From an uncultured Lachnospiraceae bacterium (GTDB taxonomy: Bacteria > Bacillota > Clostridia > Lachnospirales > Lachnospiraceae), in the NCBI GenBank assembly GCA_910587045.1, contig CAJULG010000010.1, forward strand, positions 1 through 64,000: a DNA stretch of 64,000 nucleotides, written 5' to 3'. Shown here piece by piece: positions 43,444 to 52,352 of the stretch; the first letter of the stretch is position 1; each line of letters opens with the position of its first letter. The notes under the pieces are model-generated. The model did no database searches and was not told the DNA's origin. It worked only from the letters and a program-made list of their open reading frames with translations. The position numbers and the translations under genes are program-made.

Positions 43444-44402
43444 TTCGAGAGATTGATGAACAGATTCAGAATATTGACAGTGAAATGGAAGAACTTTCGG
43501 CAAAGACGGATGATTATGCGGCGGACGTAAGATTGAAGGAGTTAAAGTCCCAGCGGAAGAAGCTGTTACGACAGTGTGAAAATCTGACGCCTGCAGATAA
43601 AGTATATCTGGCCAAGCATAAAAGACGTCCCAAGGTCGATGATTACATCAATGCATTGTTTGATGATTTTTTCATTCAGCGTGGAGACTTTCTCAGCAAA
43701 GAGGATAAAAGCATCTATGGTGGTATTGCCATGTTTCACGGATTGCCGGTGACAGTATTCGGACATCGGAAGGGCAGAAACATCAATGAAAATATGGAAT
43801 ATAACTTTGGAATGCCGGAGCCGGAGGGATACCGGAAGGCGCTTCGCATGATGAAGCAGGCGGAAAAATTCGGGCGTCCGGTTATTACCTTTATTGATAC
43901 GCCGGGTGCTTATCCGGGATTGGAAGCGGAAGAACACGGACAGGCGAATGCGATAGCTAGAAATCTGGCAGAAATGAGTGCGCTGAAGGTTCCGATCATT
44001 GCGATCGTTACCGGAGAAGGAAACAGTGGCGGTGCGCTTGCCATAGGAGTAGCCAACAGTGTCTTCATGTTAGAGCATGCTGTTTATTCCGTATTATCAC
44101 CGGAGGGCTTTGCTTCTATCTTATGGAAGGATTCCAGCAGAAGTGCAGAGGCCTGTGACCTCATGAAGCTGACAGCACAGGATTTAAGGAGTCATAATGT
44201 CATTGACGGGATCATCCGGGAACCGTTGGGCGGTGCACATCAGAATCCGCATAAGGTATACCGGGAGATAGATGCCCTGCTGACTCTGGAGCTTGCAAAG
44301 TATCGCAGAATGACACCGGCAGAACTGGCGAAGCAGCGGTATGATAAATTCCGTTATATGGATGCGGCGATCATCGAAGCAGCCAGGAAGGAGAACGCAT
44401 AA
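43440..44402 (+). CDS. accA: Acetyl-CoA carboxylase carboxyltransferase subunit alpha
   Basis: A 320-residue alpha subunit that forms the A2B2 carboxyltransferase with AccD. An N-terminal helical section leads to the crotonase-fold core with FIDTPGAYPG and GEGNSGGALAIG. The ATG at 43440 overlaps the stop of accD by four bases (ATGA), and its own stop shares a base with the start of fabK. Such overlaps imply translational coupling. Confidence 0.97.
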   Translation: MIREIDEQIQNIDSEMEELSAKTDDYAADVRLKELKSQRKKLLRQCENLTPADKVYLAKHKRRPKVDDYINALFDDFFIQRGDFLSKEDKSIYGGIAMFHGLPVTVFGHRKGRNINENMEYNFGMPEPEGYRKALRMMKQAEKFGRPVITFIDTPGAYPGLEAEEHGQANAIARNLAEMSALKVPIIAIVTGEGNSGGALAIGVANSVFMLEHAVYSVLSPEGFASILWKDSSRSAEACDLMKLTAQDLRSHNVIDGIIREPLGGAHQNPHKVYREIDALLTLELAKYRRMTPAELAKQRYDKFRYMDAAIIEAARKENA

Positions 44403-45337
44403 TGAAATTAAATGAGATGTTGAATATAAAGTATCCGATCATTCAGGGAGGTATGGCCAATATTGCAACCGGTAAGTTTGCAGCCCAGGTATCCAATGCA
44501 GGTGCCCTTGGTCTGATCGCTTCCGGCGGACTGGATGCTGCTGCGATTGAAAAGGAGATTTCGGAGTGCCGGAAATTAACGGATAAGCCCTTTGGTGTAA
44601 ATCTGATGCTGTTAAATCCGGATGTGGATAATATCGCACAGCTTCTGGCAGACGAGAAGATTGAGATCATTACTACCGGAGCCGGTACGCCGGGGAAATA
44701 CATGGGAATGTGGAAGGATGCCGGAAGTAAGATCATTCCGGTGGTTGCCAGTACCGCATTGGCACGCAAGGTGGAACAGTTGGGAGCGGATGCCGTGATC
44801 GCAGAAGGCGGCGAGAGCGGCGGACATGTGGGTGATATGACGACTATGACACTGGTACCACAGGTAATTGATAAGGTCAGTATTCCGGTGATCGCTGCCG
44901 GCGGTATCGCAGATGGAAGACAGTTTGTGGCGGCTATGGCACTGGGGGCCGCCGGTGTTCAGATCGGTACCTGTCTTCTGGTCAGTGAGGAATGTCCGAT
45001 TCATGAGAATTATAAGCTGGCATTGATAAAGGCAAGAGATAACGGAACTACGGTCACCGGACGATCTCTGAATGCTCCGGTTCGTATCCTGAAGAATGAC
45101 ATGGCAAGGGAATACATAAAGGTAGAACAAAGCGGCGGCACAAGAGAGGAGCTGGAACAGTTTACCCTGGGCGGACTTCGGCGTGCAGTATTCGATGGCG
45201 ATGTAAAGAACGGTTCTGTCATGGCGGGACAGGTATGCGGACAGTTGACAGAGATTCAACCTCTGTCTGTTATTCTGGATCATCTGTATCAGGATGCGAA
45301 AAAAGAGTTAGACCGAATGAAAACAATGGAACTTTAA
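44402..45337 (+). CDS. fabK: Enoyl-ACP reductase II (FMN-dependent)
   Basis: A 311-residue flavoprotein of the nitronate monooxygenase/FabK fold that reduces the enoyl-ACP double bond with NAD(P)H. It contains IIQGGMANIATG, GEGSGG-like AEGGESGGHVGD (FMN phosphate region) and AAGGIADGRQ. No FabI is in the window. FabK enzymes are resistant to triclosan. It lies between accA and fabD, in the usual order for many Firmicutes. Confidence 0.95.
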   Translation: MKLNEMLNIKYPIIQGGMANIATGKFAAQVSNAGALGLIASGGLDAAAIEKEISECRKLTDKPFGVNLMLLNPDVDNIAQLLADEKIEIITTGAGTPGKYMGMWKDAGSKIIPVVASTALARKVEQLGADAVIAEGGESGGHVGDMTTMTLVPQVIDKVSIPVIAAGGIADGRQFVAAMALGAAGVQIGTCLLVSEECPIHENYKLALIKARDNGTTVTGRSLNAPVRILKNDMAREYIKVEQSGGTREELEQFTLGGLRRAVFDGDVKNGSVMAGQVCGQLTEIQPLSVILDHLYQDAKKELDRMKTMEL

Positions 45338-45356
45338 ATAAAGCGGGAGGAAGCAT

Positions 45357-46298
45357 ATGAAGTTAGCATTTATGTATGCCGGACAGGGGAGTCAGGCAGT
45401 AGGAATGGGAGCAGATCTCTATGAAGCATATCCGGAGTTCCGGGAAGTCTTTGATCATACAGACGCAGGCTTTGATGTGAAGGAATGCTGCTTTCACGGA
45501 CCGGTAGAGCAGTTAAATACAACGAAATATACCCAGCCATGTATGGTGGCATTTGCAGTAGGCGTAACGAAGATTCTAAAGGCAAAGGGCATTGTGCCGG
45601 AACTGGCGGCAGGCTTAAGTCTTGGTGAATATTCCGCCTTGCATGCGGCCGGTGTATTTGATGACCAGCAGGTAATATCCCTGGTAGCTTATCGGGGACA
45701 GGCGATGGCAGAAGCAGTGGTAAACCGGGAATGCAAGATGGCGGCAGTCCTGAATCTGGATCGTGAGACAGTAGAAGTCTGCTGTAAAAAGGCGCATGAG
45801 GAATTTGCGGATCAGGAATACAATGTGGTAGAACCAACCAATTATAACTGTCCGGGACAGATTGTTATTTCCGGTGATAAGGAAGCCGTAGACCGGGCAA
45901 TCGAGCTGTTAATGGATGCTGGAGCAAGAAGATGTCTCCCATTGAATGTCAGCGGTCCATTCCATACGTCTCTGATGAAGCCGGCCGGAGATAAGCTGAA
46001 GGAGCGTTTTGCAGAAGAGTCCTTTGGGGACATGCAGTTTCCGGTTGTATTTAATACCGTGGGACGGGCAAAGACGGAGGAAGAAGCGATACCGGAATTA
46101 CTGGAGCGCCAGGTACAGAGCAGTATCTATATTGAGGATTCGATCCGGTATATGGCAGAGCAGGGAATTGATACGATCGTGGAGATCGGGCCGGGAAGTG
46201 CATTGAGCAAGTTTGTAAAGAAAACCTGCCCGGATATTACCTGTTATAGTGTTGAAAAGGCGGCGGACATTGATGCTCTGCTGGAAAAGCTTGGATAA
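45357..46298 (+). CDS. fabD: Malonyl-CoA:ACP transacylase
   Basis: A 313-residue transacylase that moves malonate from CoA to ACP. The nucleophile S88 sits in GLSLGEYSALHA (Leu in place of the common His before it), with the catalytic His in GPFHTSLMKPA and the substrate Arg region QGQAMAEAV. The GQGSQ motif near the start is present. GGGAGGAAGC precedes the ATG. It is in the middle of the fab operon. Confidence 0.95.
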   Translation: MKLAFMYAGQGSQAVGMGADLYEAYPEFREVFDHTDAGFDVKECCFHGPVEQLNTTKYTQPCMVAFAVGVTKILKAKGIVPELAAGLSLGEYSALHAAGVFDDQQVISLVAYRGQAMAEAVVNRECKMAAVLNLDRETVEVCCKKAHEEFADQEYNVVEPTNYNCPGQIVISGDKEAVDRAIELLMDAGARRCLPLNVSGPFHTSLMKPAGDKLKERFAEESFGDMQFPVVFNTVGRAKTEEEAIPELLERQVQSSIYIEDSIRYMAEQGIDTIVEIGPGSALSKFVKKTCPDITCYSVEKAADIDALLEKLG

Positions 46299-46324
46299 CG
46301 GAACCGGTTGAAAAGGAGAAAAGC

Positions 46325-47062
46325 ATGGGAAATCAAACAGCAGTTGTGACCGGCGGAAGCCGGGGGATTGGCAGGGCGATCTGTGTTGCCCTGGCAAGGG
46401 AAGGCATAAATATTGTAACCTGTTATGCAAAAGGCTCTGCGGCGGCAGAAGAAACCATAGCCATATGTAAGGGGTATGGAGTTCAGGCAGTTGCAGTACA
46501 GGCGGATGTTGCAGTACAGGCAGATGTGGAGCGGTTGTTTGCAGAAGCGCTGAAGCTGACCGGAACCATTGAGATTCTGGTCAATAATGCCGGAATTACC
46601 AGAGACGGATTGCTGATCCGGATGTCGGATGATGACTTTGATCAGGTGATTGATACAAATCTGAAGGGTGCATTTTACTGTATGCGTGCCGCATCCAAGC
46701 TGATGATGAAGAAGCGCTATGGAAGAATTGTCACCATCAGCAGTGTGGTTGGCCTCATTGGTAATGCAGGGCAGGTAAACTATGCAGGAAGCAAGGCAGG
46801 CGTGATCGGCATGACGAAATCCCTGGCAAAGGAACTGGGTTCCCGGAATGTAACTGCCAATGCTGTTGCACCGGGTTTTATTACGACAGATATGACGGAA
46901 GCGCTTCCGGAGACGGTAAAAGAACAGATGGCGAAGCAGATCCCGTTAGGCAGGATGGGGAAGCCGGAGGATGTGGCGGAAGCAGTTGTATTCCTGGTAT
47001 CCGACCGGGCATCCTACATAACCGGACAGGTATTAAATGTGGATGGCGGTATGGCCGGATGA
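46325..47062 (+). CDS. fabG: 3-oxoacyl-ACP reductase
   Basis: A 245-residue NADPH-dependent short-chain dehydrogenase. TGGSRGIGRAI binds the cofactor, NNAGITRDGLL and the Ser-Tyr-Lys triad (ISSVVG, NYAGSK) catalyse the reaction. VDGGMAG ends it as usual. A tandem 18-base duplication at 46490-46525 encodes AVQADVAVQADV, but overall length fits the family. It starts after AAAAGGAGAAAAGC. Confidence 0.96.
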   Translation: MGNQTAVVTGGSRGIGRAICVALAREGINIVTCYAKGSAAAEETIAICKGYGVQAVAVQADVAVQADVERLFAEALKLTGTIEILVNNAGITRDGLLIRMSDDDFDQVIDTNLKGAFYCMRAASKLMMKKRYGRIVTISSVVGLIGNAGQVNYAGSKAGVIGMTKSLAKELGSRNVTANAVAPGFITTDMTEALPETVKEQMAKQIPLGRMGKPEDVAEAVVFLVSDRASYITGQVLNVDGGMAG

Positions 47063-47146
47063 TGATGCTGTAACGACCAGCAGAGTATGATCGCCTGGGA
47101 GGAGAAACCTGTCAGGCAGGATTGAAACAAGTAAGGAGACTAAAAT

Positions 47147-48385
47147 ATGAAGAGAAGAGTTGTCATTACCGGTATGGGTACAATCAATCCACTGGGTCAT
47201 AATACCCGGGAGACCTGGGAAAATGTGAAGAGGGGTGTATGCGGGATTGACCGTATCACCCAGATCGACACAACAGAATTTCAGGTGAAGATTGCCGGTG
47301 AGGTAAAGGATTATCAGCCGGAGGACTATTTAGATAAAAAAGAAGCCAAGCGGATGGATCGTTACACACAGTTTGCAATGATCGCGGCAAAGGAGGCCTT
47401 TGCAGACAGTGGTCTGAAGATGGAGCAGGAGGATCCGCTTCGCTGTGGCACCATCGTTTCTGCCGGGATCGGCGGTCTGAAGACCATTGAGAGTGAGCAT
47501 GACAGGGGATTGAGCCGGGGATTCGAACGGATTTCTCCATTCTTTATTCCAATGTCCATTGCGAATATGGCGGCAGGACAGATTGCCATCGAAACGGGAT
47601 TCAAGGGTGTGTGTACCTGCGTGGTGACTGCCTGTGCTTCCGGAAATAATGCGATCGGAGAGGCGTTTCATTATGTACGGGACGGATATTCGGATGTAAT
47701 GCTCTGCGGTGGTGCAGAGGCCTGTATCTGTAATATGGGTGTGGGCGGTTTTACCGCAATGAAAGCGTTAAATACAACAGAGGATGTGAATCGTGCATCC
47801 ATACCGTTTGATAAAGAACGAAGCGGGTTCGTGATGGGTGAGGGTGCCGCCATTCTGATCCTGGAGGAATTGGAGCATGCCAAAGCAAGAGGAGCCAGGA
47901 TCTATGGTGAGATCCTCGGCTATGGCGCAAGCTGTGACGCATATCATATTACCGCACCGGATCCGACAGGGGCAGGCGGTACCGCCTGTATGAAGCTGGC
48001 CATGGAGGATGCCGGAGTCAGGCCGGAGGAGGTAGGTTATATCAATGCCCATGGTACATCCACGCATTTGAATGATGCAGGAGAGACGAAAGCAATTAAG
48101 GCGGCCTTTGGCGATCATGCATATAAGCTGATGGTAAGCTCAACGAAGTCCATGACGGGTCATCTGTTAGGTGCCAGTGGTGCAGTAGAGGCGATTTTCA
48201 CCACTCTGGCATTAAAGGATGGCTTCATTCCGGCGACGATTCATTATCAGGTGCCGGATGAGGAATGTGATCTGGATATCGTACCGAATGAGGGAAGGAA
48301 GGTTCAGGTGGATCTGGCAATCTCCAACTCCCTCGGCTTTGGCGGACATAATGCCAGTGTTTTGTTTAAGAGATGGGAGGAATAA
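47147..48385 (+). CDS. fabF: 3-oxoacyl-ACP synthase II, operon copy
   Basis: A 412-residue condensing enzyme, the main chain-elongation KAS II. C163 in TACASGNNAIG is the acylation site, with H in NAHGTSTHLND and STKSMTGHLLGASGA. It follows fabG by 84 bases and precedes fabZ. It shares the fold but not a close sequence with the gene at 38719. Confidence 0.97.
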   Translation: MKRRVVITGMGTINPLGHNTRETWENVKRGVCGIDRITQIDTTEFQVKIAGEVKDYQPEDYLDKKEAKRMDRYTQFAMIAAKEAFADSGLKMEQEDPLRCGTIVSAGIGGLKTIESEHDRGLSRGFERISPFFIPMSIANMAAGQIAIETGFKGVCTCVVTACASGNNAIGEAFHYVRDGYSDVMLCGGAEACICNMGVGGFTAMKALNTTEDVNRASIPFDKERSGFVMGEGAAILILEELEHAKARGARIYGEILGYGASCDAYHITAPDPTGAGGTACMKLAMEDAGVRPEEVGYINAHGTSTHLNDAGETKAIKAAFGDHAYKLMVSSTKSMTGHLLGASGAVEAIFTTLALKDGFIPATIHYQVPDEECDLDIVPNEGRKVQVDLAISNSLGFGGHNASVLFKRWEE

Positions 48386-48387
48386 TC

Positions 48388-48831
48388 ATGGAATTGAATT
48401 CAAATCAGATTCAGGAGATCATCCCGCACCGTTATCCCTTTCAGTTAGTGGATAAGATTATAGATTGTGAGCCGGGAATCCGTGCCACGGGAATCAAATG
48501 TGTATCGGTAAATGAGCTGTTTTTCTGTGGACATTTTCCACAGCAGCACGTTATGCCTGGGGTATTGATCATTGAAGCACTGGCGCAGGTAGGTGCAGTT
48601 GCTATTTTGTGCGAGGAAGAGAATAAAGGTAAGATCGCTTTTTTTGGCGGGATTAAGAATGCAAGGTTTAGAAAGCAGGTGGTGCCGGGGGATGTGCTGA
48701 CTCTGGCGTGTGAGATCACAGAGCGCAGAGGGCCGATCGGCTTTGGAAAGGCAGTGGCAAAGGTAGACGGCAAGGTAGCAGCACAGGCGGAATTATCCTT
48801 TGTGATCGGAAACGAGGAATCAGATGCATGA
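48388..48831 (+). CDS. fabZ: 3-hydroxyacyl-ACP dehydratase
   Basis: A 147-residue hot-dog-fold dehydratase. The catalytic H49 is in GHFPQQHVMPGVL and E63 in IIEALAQ. The start at 48388 follows GGGAGGAATAATC; a slightly longer in-frame start is less likely. It overlaps the following marR-type gene by 4 bases. Confidence 0.96.
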   Translation: MELNSNQIQEIIPHRYPFQLVDKIIDCEPGIRATGIKCVSVNELFFCGHFPQQHVMPGVLIIEALAQVGAVAILCEEENKGKIAFFGGIKNARFRKQVVPGDVLTLACEITERRGPIGFGKAVAKVDGKVAAQAELSFVIGNEESDA

Positions 48832-49277
48832 TAGAGGAATCATTTTCGGAAGTATATAAGAAATTCAAGATCCGGTATTATCAGAATGTATTTGCCCAGG
48901 CACCCAACCGGGAATTAAGTCTGACTACCATAGAAGCATTCTGTGCTGAAATTATCGGGGCCCTGAATAATCCGACCATCAATGAATTTGCCAGTTTTAT
49001 TAACATATCCTCTCCCAATGCAACTTATCGGGTTAACAGCCTGATACAAAAGGGTTATGTGGAGAAGGTACAGTCAGAAACAGACAAACGGGAGTATCAT
49101 CTGCGTGTTACGGACAAGTATTATAAATATTATAATATCAGTCAGGCTTATGTGGATACCGTTCTGAAACGGGTAAAGGAACGCTGCTCCCGGGAGGATA
49201 TTGATGCATTTGACCGGGTACTTACTATTATGAAGGATGAATTGATGCCGGAGGTCGGATTCGGGCAGACAAAGTAA
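48828..49277 (+). CDS. fabT: MarR-family regulator, FabT-like
   Basis: A 149-residue winged-helix regulator. The recognition region is about 45-100, with ASFINISSPNATYRVNSLIQKGYVEK, followed by a wing KVQSETDKREYHLRV. In many Firmicutes a MarR-type FabT is part of the fab cluster and represses it when acyl-ACP is abundant. Here it is the last gene, overlapping fabZ by 4 bases. Its operator was not identified with confidence, so the fabT name comes from position and length. Confidence 0.8.
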   Translation: MIEESFSEVYKKFKIRYYQNVFAQAPNRELSLTTIEAFCAEIIGALNNPTINEFASFINISSPNATYRVNSLIQKGYVEKVQSETDKREYHLRVTDKYYKYYNISQAYVDTVLKRVKERCSREDIDAFDRVLTIMKDELMPEVGFGQTK

Positions 49278-49333
49278 TTAATTCAAAAGGACTGGACAAA
49301 AAAACAGGGATATATTAAACTATTGATAGTGTG

Positions 49334-49373
49334 AAAAGGCAGCAGGACCGGATTGGTCTTGCTGCTTTTGTAA
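49334..49373 (+). terminator. fab operon terminator
   Basis: AAAAGGCAGCAGGACC pairs with GGTCTTGCTGCTTTT in a stem with one bulge and a GGATT loop, with TTTTG at the end. It separates the fab operon from fabH. Confidence 0.75.
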
Positions 49374-49493
49374 GTTAACAGGAAGTAGTTTTGTATACTA
49401 CATTCCACAGTAAATGAAAAAGCGGCGAATAGAAATCAAGGCTAGGTCTTATGAAAATGACTATGGCAAATGAGGATGAGAAAGGAAATACAT

Positions 49494-50474
49494 ATGGCGA
49501 CAAGAATAATGGGAACAGGAAGTGCGATACCATCCCGGATCGTGACCAATCAGGAGTTGGAAGGGTTTCTGGATACCTCGGATGCATGGATCCAGGAGCG
49601 GACGGGAATCGGAAGCAGACATGCGGCTACCACAGAGACAACAACTTCTCTGGCGGCAAAGGCATGTTTGAAGGCATTGGAGGATGCGGGGAAACAGCCG
49701 GAGGAGGTGGATCTGATCCTGGCGGCAACTGTATCACCGGATTGTACCTTTCCATGTCTGGCATGTGAGATTCAGGCGGCCATCGGAGCGGATCATGCTA
49801 CTGCGTATGACATTAATGCTGCCTGTGCCGGCTTTTTGTTTGCCTTGAATTCTGCGGATGCTTATATCCGTTGCGGTATGTACCGGAATGCTTTGATCGT
49901 CGGTGCAGAGGTTCTGACGAAGATCGTGGACTGGAATGACCGCTCAACCTGTATTCTGTTCGGGGACGGGGCCGGAGCGGCATTTGTGCAGGAGGCGGAA
50001 GAAGGTGTGGTTGACATGGTGCAGGGAGCCAATGGAAAGAAGGGTATGGCATTATACCGGTTTGAAGCCCGCACCAATACCCCGTTTTCTGAAGTGGCGG
50101 CGGCTATGGAGGAAACGAAGGATAGCGGTTATCTGGAAATGAACGGGCAGGAGGTATTCCGTTTTGCAGTGAGTCAGGTGCCGGATAGTATTCAAAAGGT
50201 ATTAGAACGGACCGGCTGGGAAAAGTCAGAGGTTGATCATTATATTCTCCATCAGGCCAATGCCAGGATCATACAGTCCATTGCCAGACGGTTAGGGGAG
50301 CTGGAAGAGAAGTTCCCGATGAATCTGCATCAATACGGGAATATGTCCTCTGCCAGTATACCGGTTCTGCTGGATGAGCTGAATCGTGCAGGAAAGCTGA
50401 AGCGGGGAGAAAAGATCATCCTGTCCGGCTTTGGTGCGGGTCTTACCTACGGGGCGACTGCTGTGATCTGGTAG
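49494..50474 (+). CDS. fabH: 3-oxoacyl-ACP synthase III
   Basis: A 326-residue initiator condensing enzyme that joins acetyl-CoA with malonyl-ACP. C111 in NAACAGFLFAL is the nucleophile, with H in YILHQANARI and N in YGNMSSAS. It starts after AAAGGA. Unlike in many relatives it sits after the fab operon and its terminator, so it has its own promoter. Confidence 0.95.
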   Translation: MATRIMGTGSAIPSRIVTNQELEGFLDTSDAWIQERTGIGSRHAATTETTTSLAAKACLKALEDAGKQPEEVDLILAATVSPDCTFPCLACEIQAAIGADHATAYDINAACAGFLFALNSADAYIRCGMYRNALIVGAEVLTKIVDWNDRSTCILFGDGAGAAFVQEAEEGVVDMVQGANGKKGMALYRFEARTNTPFSEVAAAMEETKDSGYLEMNGQEVFRFAVSQVPDSIQKVLERTGWEKSEVDHYILHQANARIIQSIARRLGELEEKFPMNLHQYGNMSSASIPVLLDELNRAGKLKRGEKIILSGFGAGLTYGATAVIW

Positions 50475-50491
50475 TAAAATGGAGGCGGATC

Positions 50492-51175
50492 ATGGGAAAG
50501 GGCCGAATTCACATTTTTATAATAGAGGATGAACCGGTCATACGTCGGGAATTGAAGGTACTCTTAGAGAATGCCATGTACCGGGTAACGACACCGGATG
50601 TCTTTGACAGGATCGTAAGCCAGATCGTGGAATGTCGGCCGGATCTGGTATTGCTGGATGTAAATCTTCCGGGAATCTCCGGTTTTGATATCTGTACCTG
50701 CCTGCGGGAGCAGTCTGCAGTGCCAGTGATATTTCTTACAAGTCGTACGGATTCCATGGATGAACTGAATGGAATCTTAATGGGCGGGGATGATTATATT
50801 ACCAAGCCTTATCAGGCACCGCTGCTTCTGGCCAGAATTGCATCTGTATTGAAACGGACCAGAGGTACGGAAGAGAAGGAAGGTACATTGCCAGTCTGGA
50901 AGGGTGTGCAACTGGATACTGCAAAATGCTGCCTGTTTGTGCAGGAGCAGAAGGCAGAACTGACAAAAAACGAAATGAAGATTCTGCATCGGTTATACCA
51001 GAATCCGGGCGAGTTTGTAAGCCGAATGGATTTAATTGAATATCTCTGGGAAAACCGTGTTTTTATAGATGACAATACCCTGAGTGTGCATATTACGAAG
51101 ATTCGTGAGAAATTGAAATCCCTGGGCGTGCAGGATTTCATTGAAACAAAGAGAGGGATCGGATACCGCATATGA
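50492..51175 (+). CDS. OmpR-type response regulator (BceR-like)
   Basis: A 227-residue regulator with a receiver (phospho-acceptor D in LLLDVNLPGISGFD, near 56) and a winged-helix DNA-binding domain with ELTKNEMKIL and TLSVHITKIREKL. It overlaps the kinase gene by 4 bases and is followed by a BceAB-type transporter, the usual module for sensing bacitracin-like peptides. It would control the transporter genes. Confidence 0.93.
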   Translation: MGKGRIHIFIIEDEPVIRRELKVLLENAMYRVTTPDVFDRIVSQIVECRPDLVLLDVNLPGISGFDICTCLREQSAVPVIFLTSRTDSMDELNGILMGGDDYITKPYQAPLLLARIASVLKRTRGTEEKEGTLPVWKGVQLDTAKCCLFVQEQKAELTKNEMKILHRLYQNPGEFVSRMDLIEYLWENRVFIDDNTLSVHITKIREKLKSLGVQDFIETKRGIGYRI

Positions 51176-52248
51176 GATTAAAGGATTTTTTTAAGGATAA
51201 GGGGCTGCTGCTGTTACTGCATCTGGTATGCATGGGTGCCGGCAGCGGCTTTTTAAGAGTGACCGGTTATTCGAAGGCGAATGTTCAGATCATTCTGATT
51301 GTATGGGGACTTTTGCTGACGGTCTGGTTTCTGGTCAGTTATCTGCAGAGAAGAAAATATTTTCGGGAAATGGAACGGATACTGGAGACGGTAGACCAGC
51401 GGTATCTGTTAGGAGAGTTAATGCCTTCCTCTGCTCGATTGGAGGATCGGTTATATCGGGAATTTATTCGAAAGTCTAATCAATCTGTAATCGAACGGAT
51501 CCGACAGACAGAGGAGGAACGTAAAGATTATAAGGAATATATTGAGAGCTGGGTACATGAGATCAAGGCGCCCATCACCAGTATTGCCCTGCTCTGTGAG
51601 AACCGCCGGCGGGGGCGACAGGAGGAACCGTCTGACAGATTGACGGAAGCTGAGAAACCGGAAGAGGAGAGAATGGATTTTCTGACCATCGGACTGGAGA
51701 ATCAGAAGATTGAAAATTATGTGGATATGGCTCTTTATTATGCCCGCTCGGAGGAGGTCTACAAGGATTATCTGATCCGGGAGACAGATCTGGATACCGT
51801 AGTGTGTGAGGTGTTGGAAAAGAACCGTCTGCTGCTGATCCGGAATCAGGTGCGGGCAGAGGTGGACTGCAAGGATCGGGTGTATTCAGACCGCAAATGG
51901 ATCGCATTTATATTAAACCAGTTCGTACAAAACAGCGTTAAATATCGAAGCGGTACCCCGGTATTCCGGATTCATACAAGAAGAGAGAAGAATGGCGTGG
52001 TATTGATATTTGAGGATAACGGAATCGGTATTCCTGGAGAGGAGCTTTCCCGTATTTTTGAAAAGGGATTTACCGGAAGTAATGGAAGGGAGCAGGAGCG
52101 CTCTACCGGAATGGGATTGTACCTGTGCCACAGGCTTTGTGATAAGCTGGGAATCGGGTTGTATGCAGAATCGGAATATGGAGCAGGAACCAGACTGTGT
52201 CTGGAATTTCCCATCAGCAATTATATAAGCAGGGAGGAAACAGCTTGA
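51172..52248 (+). CDS. Intramembrane-sensing histidine kinase (BceS-like)
   Basis: A 358-residue kinase with two closely spaced N-terminal helices (about 12-60) and almost no extracellular loop, the BceS-type form which receives its signal from the transporter. The catalytic His is in ESWVHEIKAPITS. The HATPase part has NQFVQNSVKYRS, FEDNGIGIPGEE and GMGLYLCHRLCDKLG. A short basic/acidic insert is seen near 145-165. Its stop codon lies in a 13-bp hairpin. Confidence 0.93.
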   Translation: MRLKDFFKDKGLLLLLHLVCMGAGSGFLRVTGYSKANVQIILIVWGLLLTVWFLVSYLQRRKYFREMERILETVDQRYLLGELMPSSARLEDRLYREFIRKSNQSVIERIRQTEEERKDYKEYIESWVHEIKAPITSIALLCENRRRGRQEEPSDRLTEAEKPEEERMDFLTIGLENQKIENYVDMALYYARSEEVYKDYLIRETDLDTVVCEVLEKNRLLLIRNQVRAEVDCKDRVYSDRKWIAFILNQFVQNSVKYRSGTPVFRIHTRREKNGVVLIFEDNGIGIPGEELSRIFEKGFTGSNGREQERSTGMGLYLCHRLCDKLGIGLYAESEYGAGTRLCLEFPISNYISREETA

Positions 52249-52279
52249 AGTTATCTTACGAAAGCTTAAGATAACTTCA
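52246..52279 (+). repeat. Inverted repeat overlapping the kinase stop codon
   Basis: TGAAGTTATCTTA (52246-52258) pairs perfectly with TAAGATAACTTCA (52267-52279) around an 8-base loop. It begins on the TGA stop. There is no strong T-run after it, so it is more likely a processing or attenuation hairpin, or a dimer-binding operator, than a full terminator. Confidence 0.65.
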
Positions 52280-52352
52280 GGCTGTCTTTATATGAAGAAG
52301 AAGAAAAACGGCATAGAATCAGGGAAAAAGATGAAAAAGGAAGGTGGATCAT

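Noticed and set aside
45615..45640. Damaged FabD active site (GLSLGEYS in place of GHSLGEYS)
   Set aside because: The nucleophile Ser and the catalytic His are present, and Leu at this site is common in Clostridia FabD as I recall.
46490..46525. In-frame 18-base tandem duplication in fabG as a disruptive insertion
   Set aside because: The protein has normal length and the Rossmann-fold segment aligns without a gap, so it is more likely sequence drift than an added segment.
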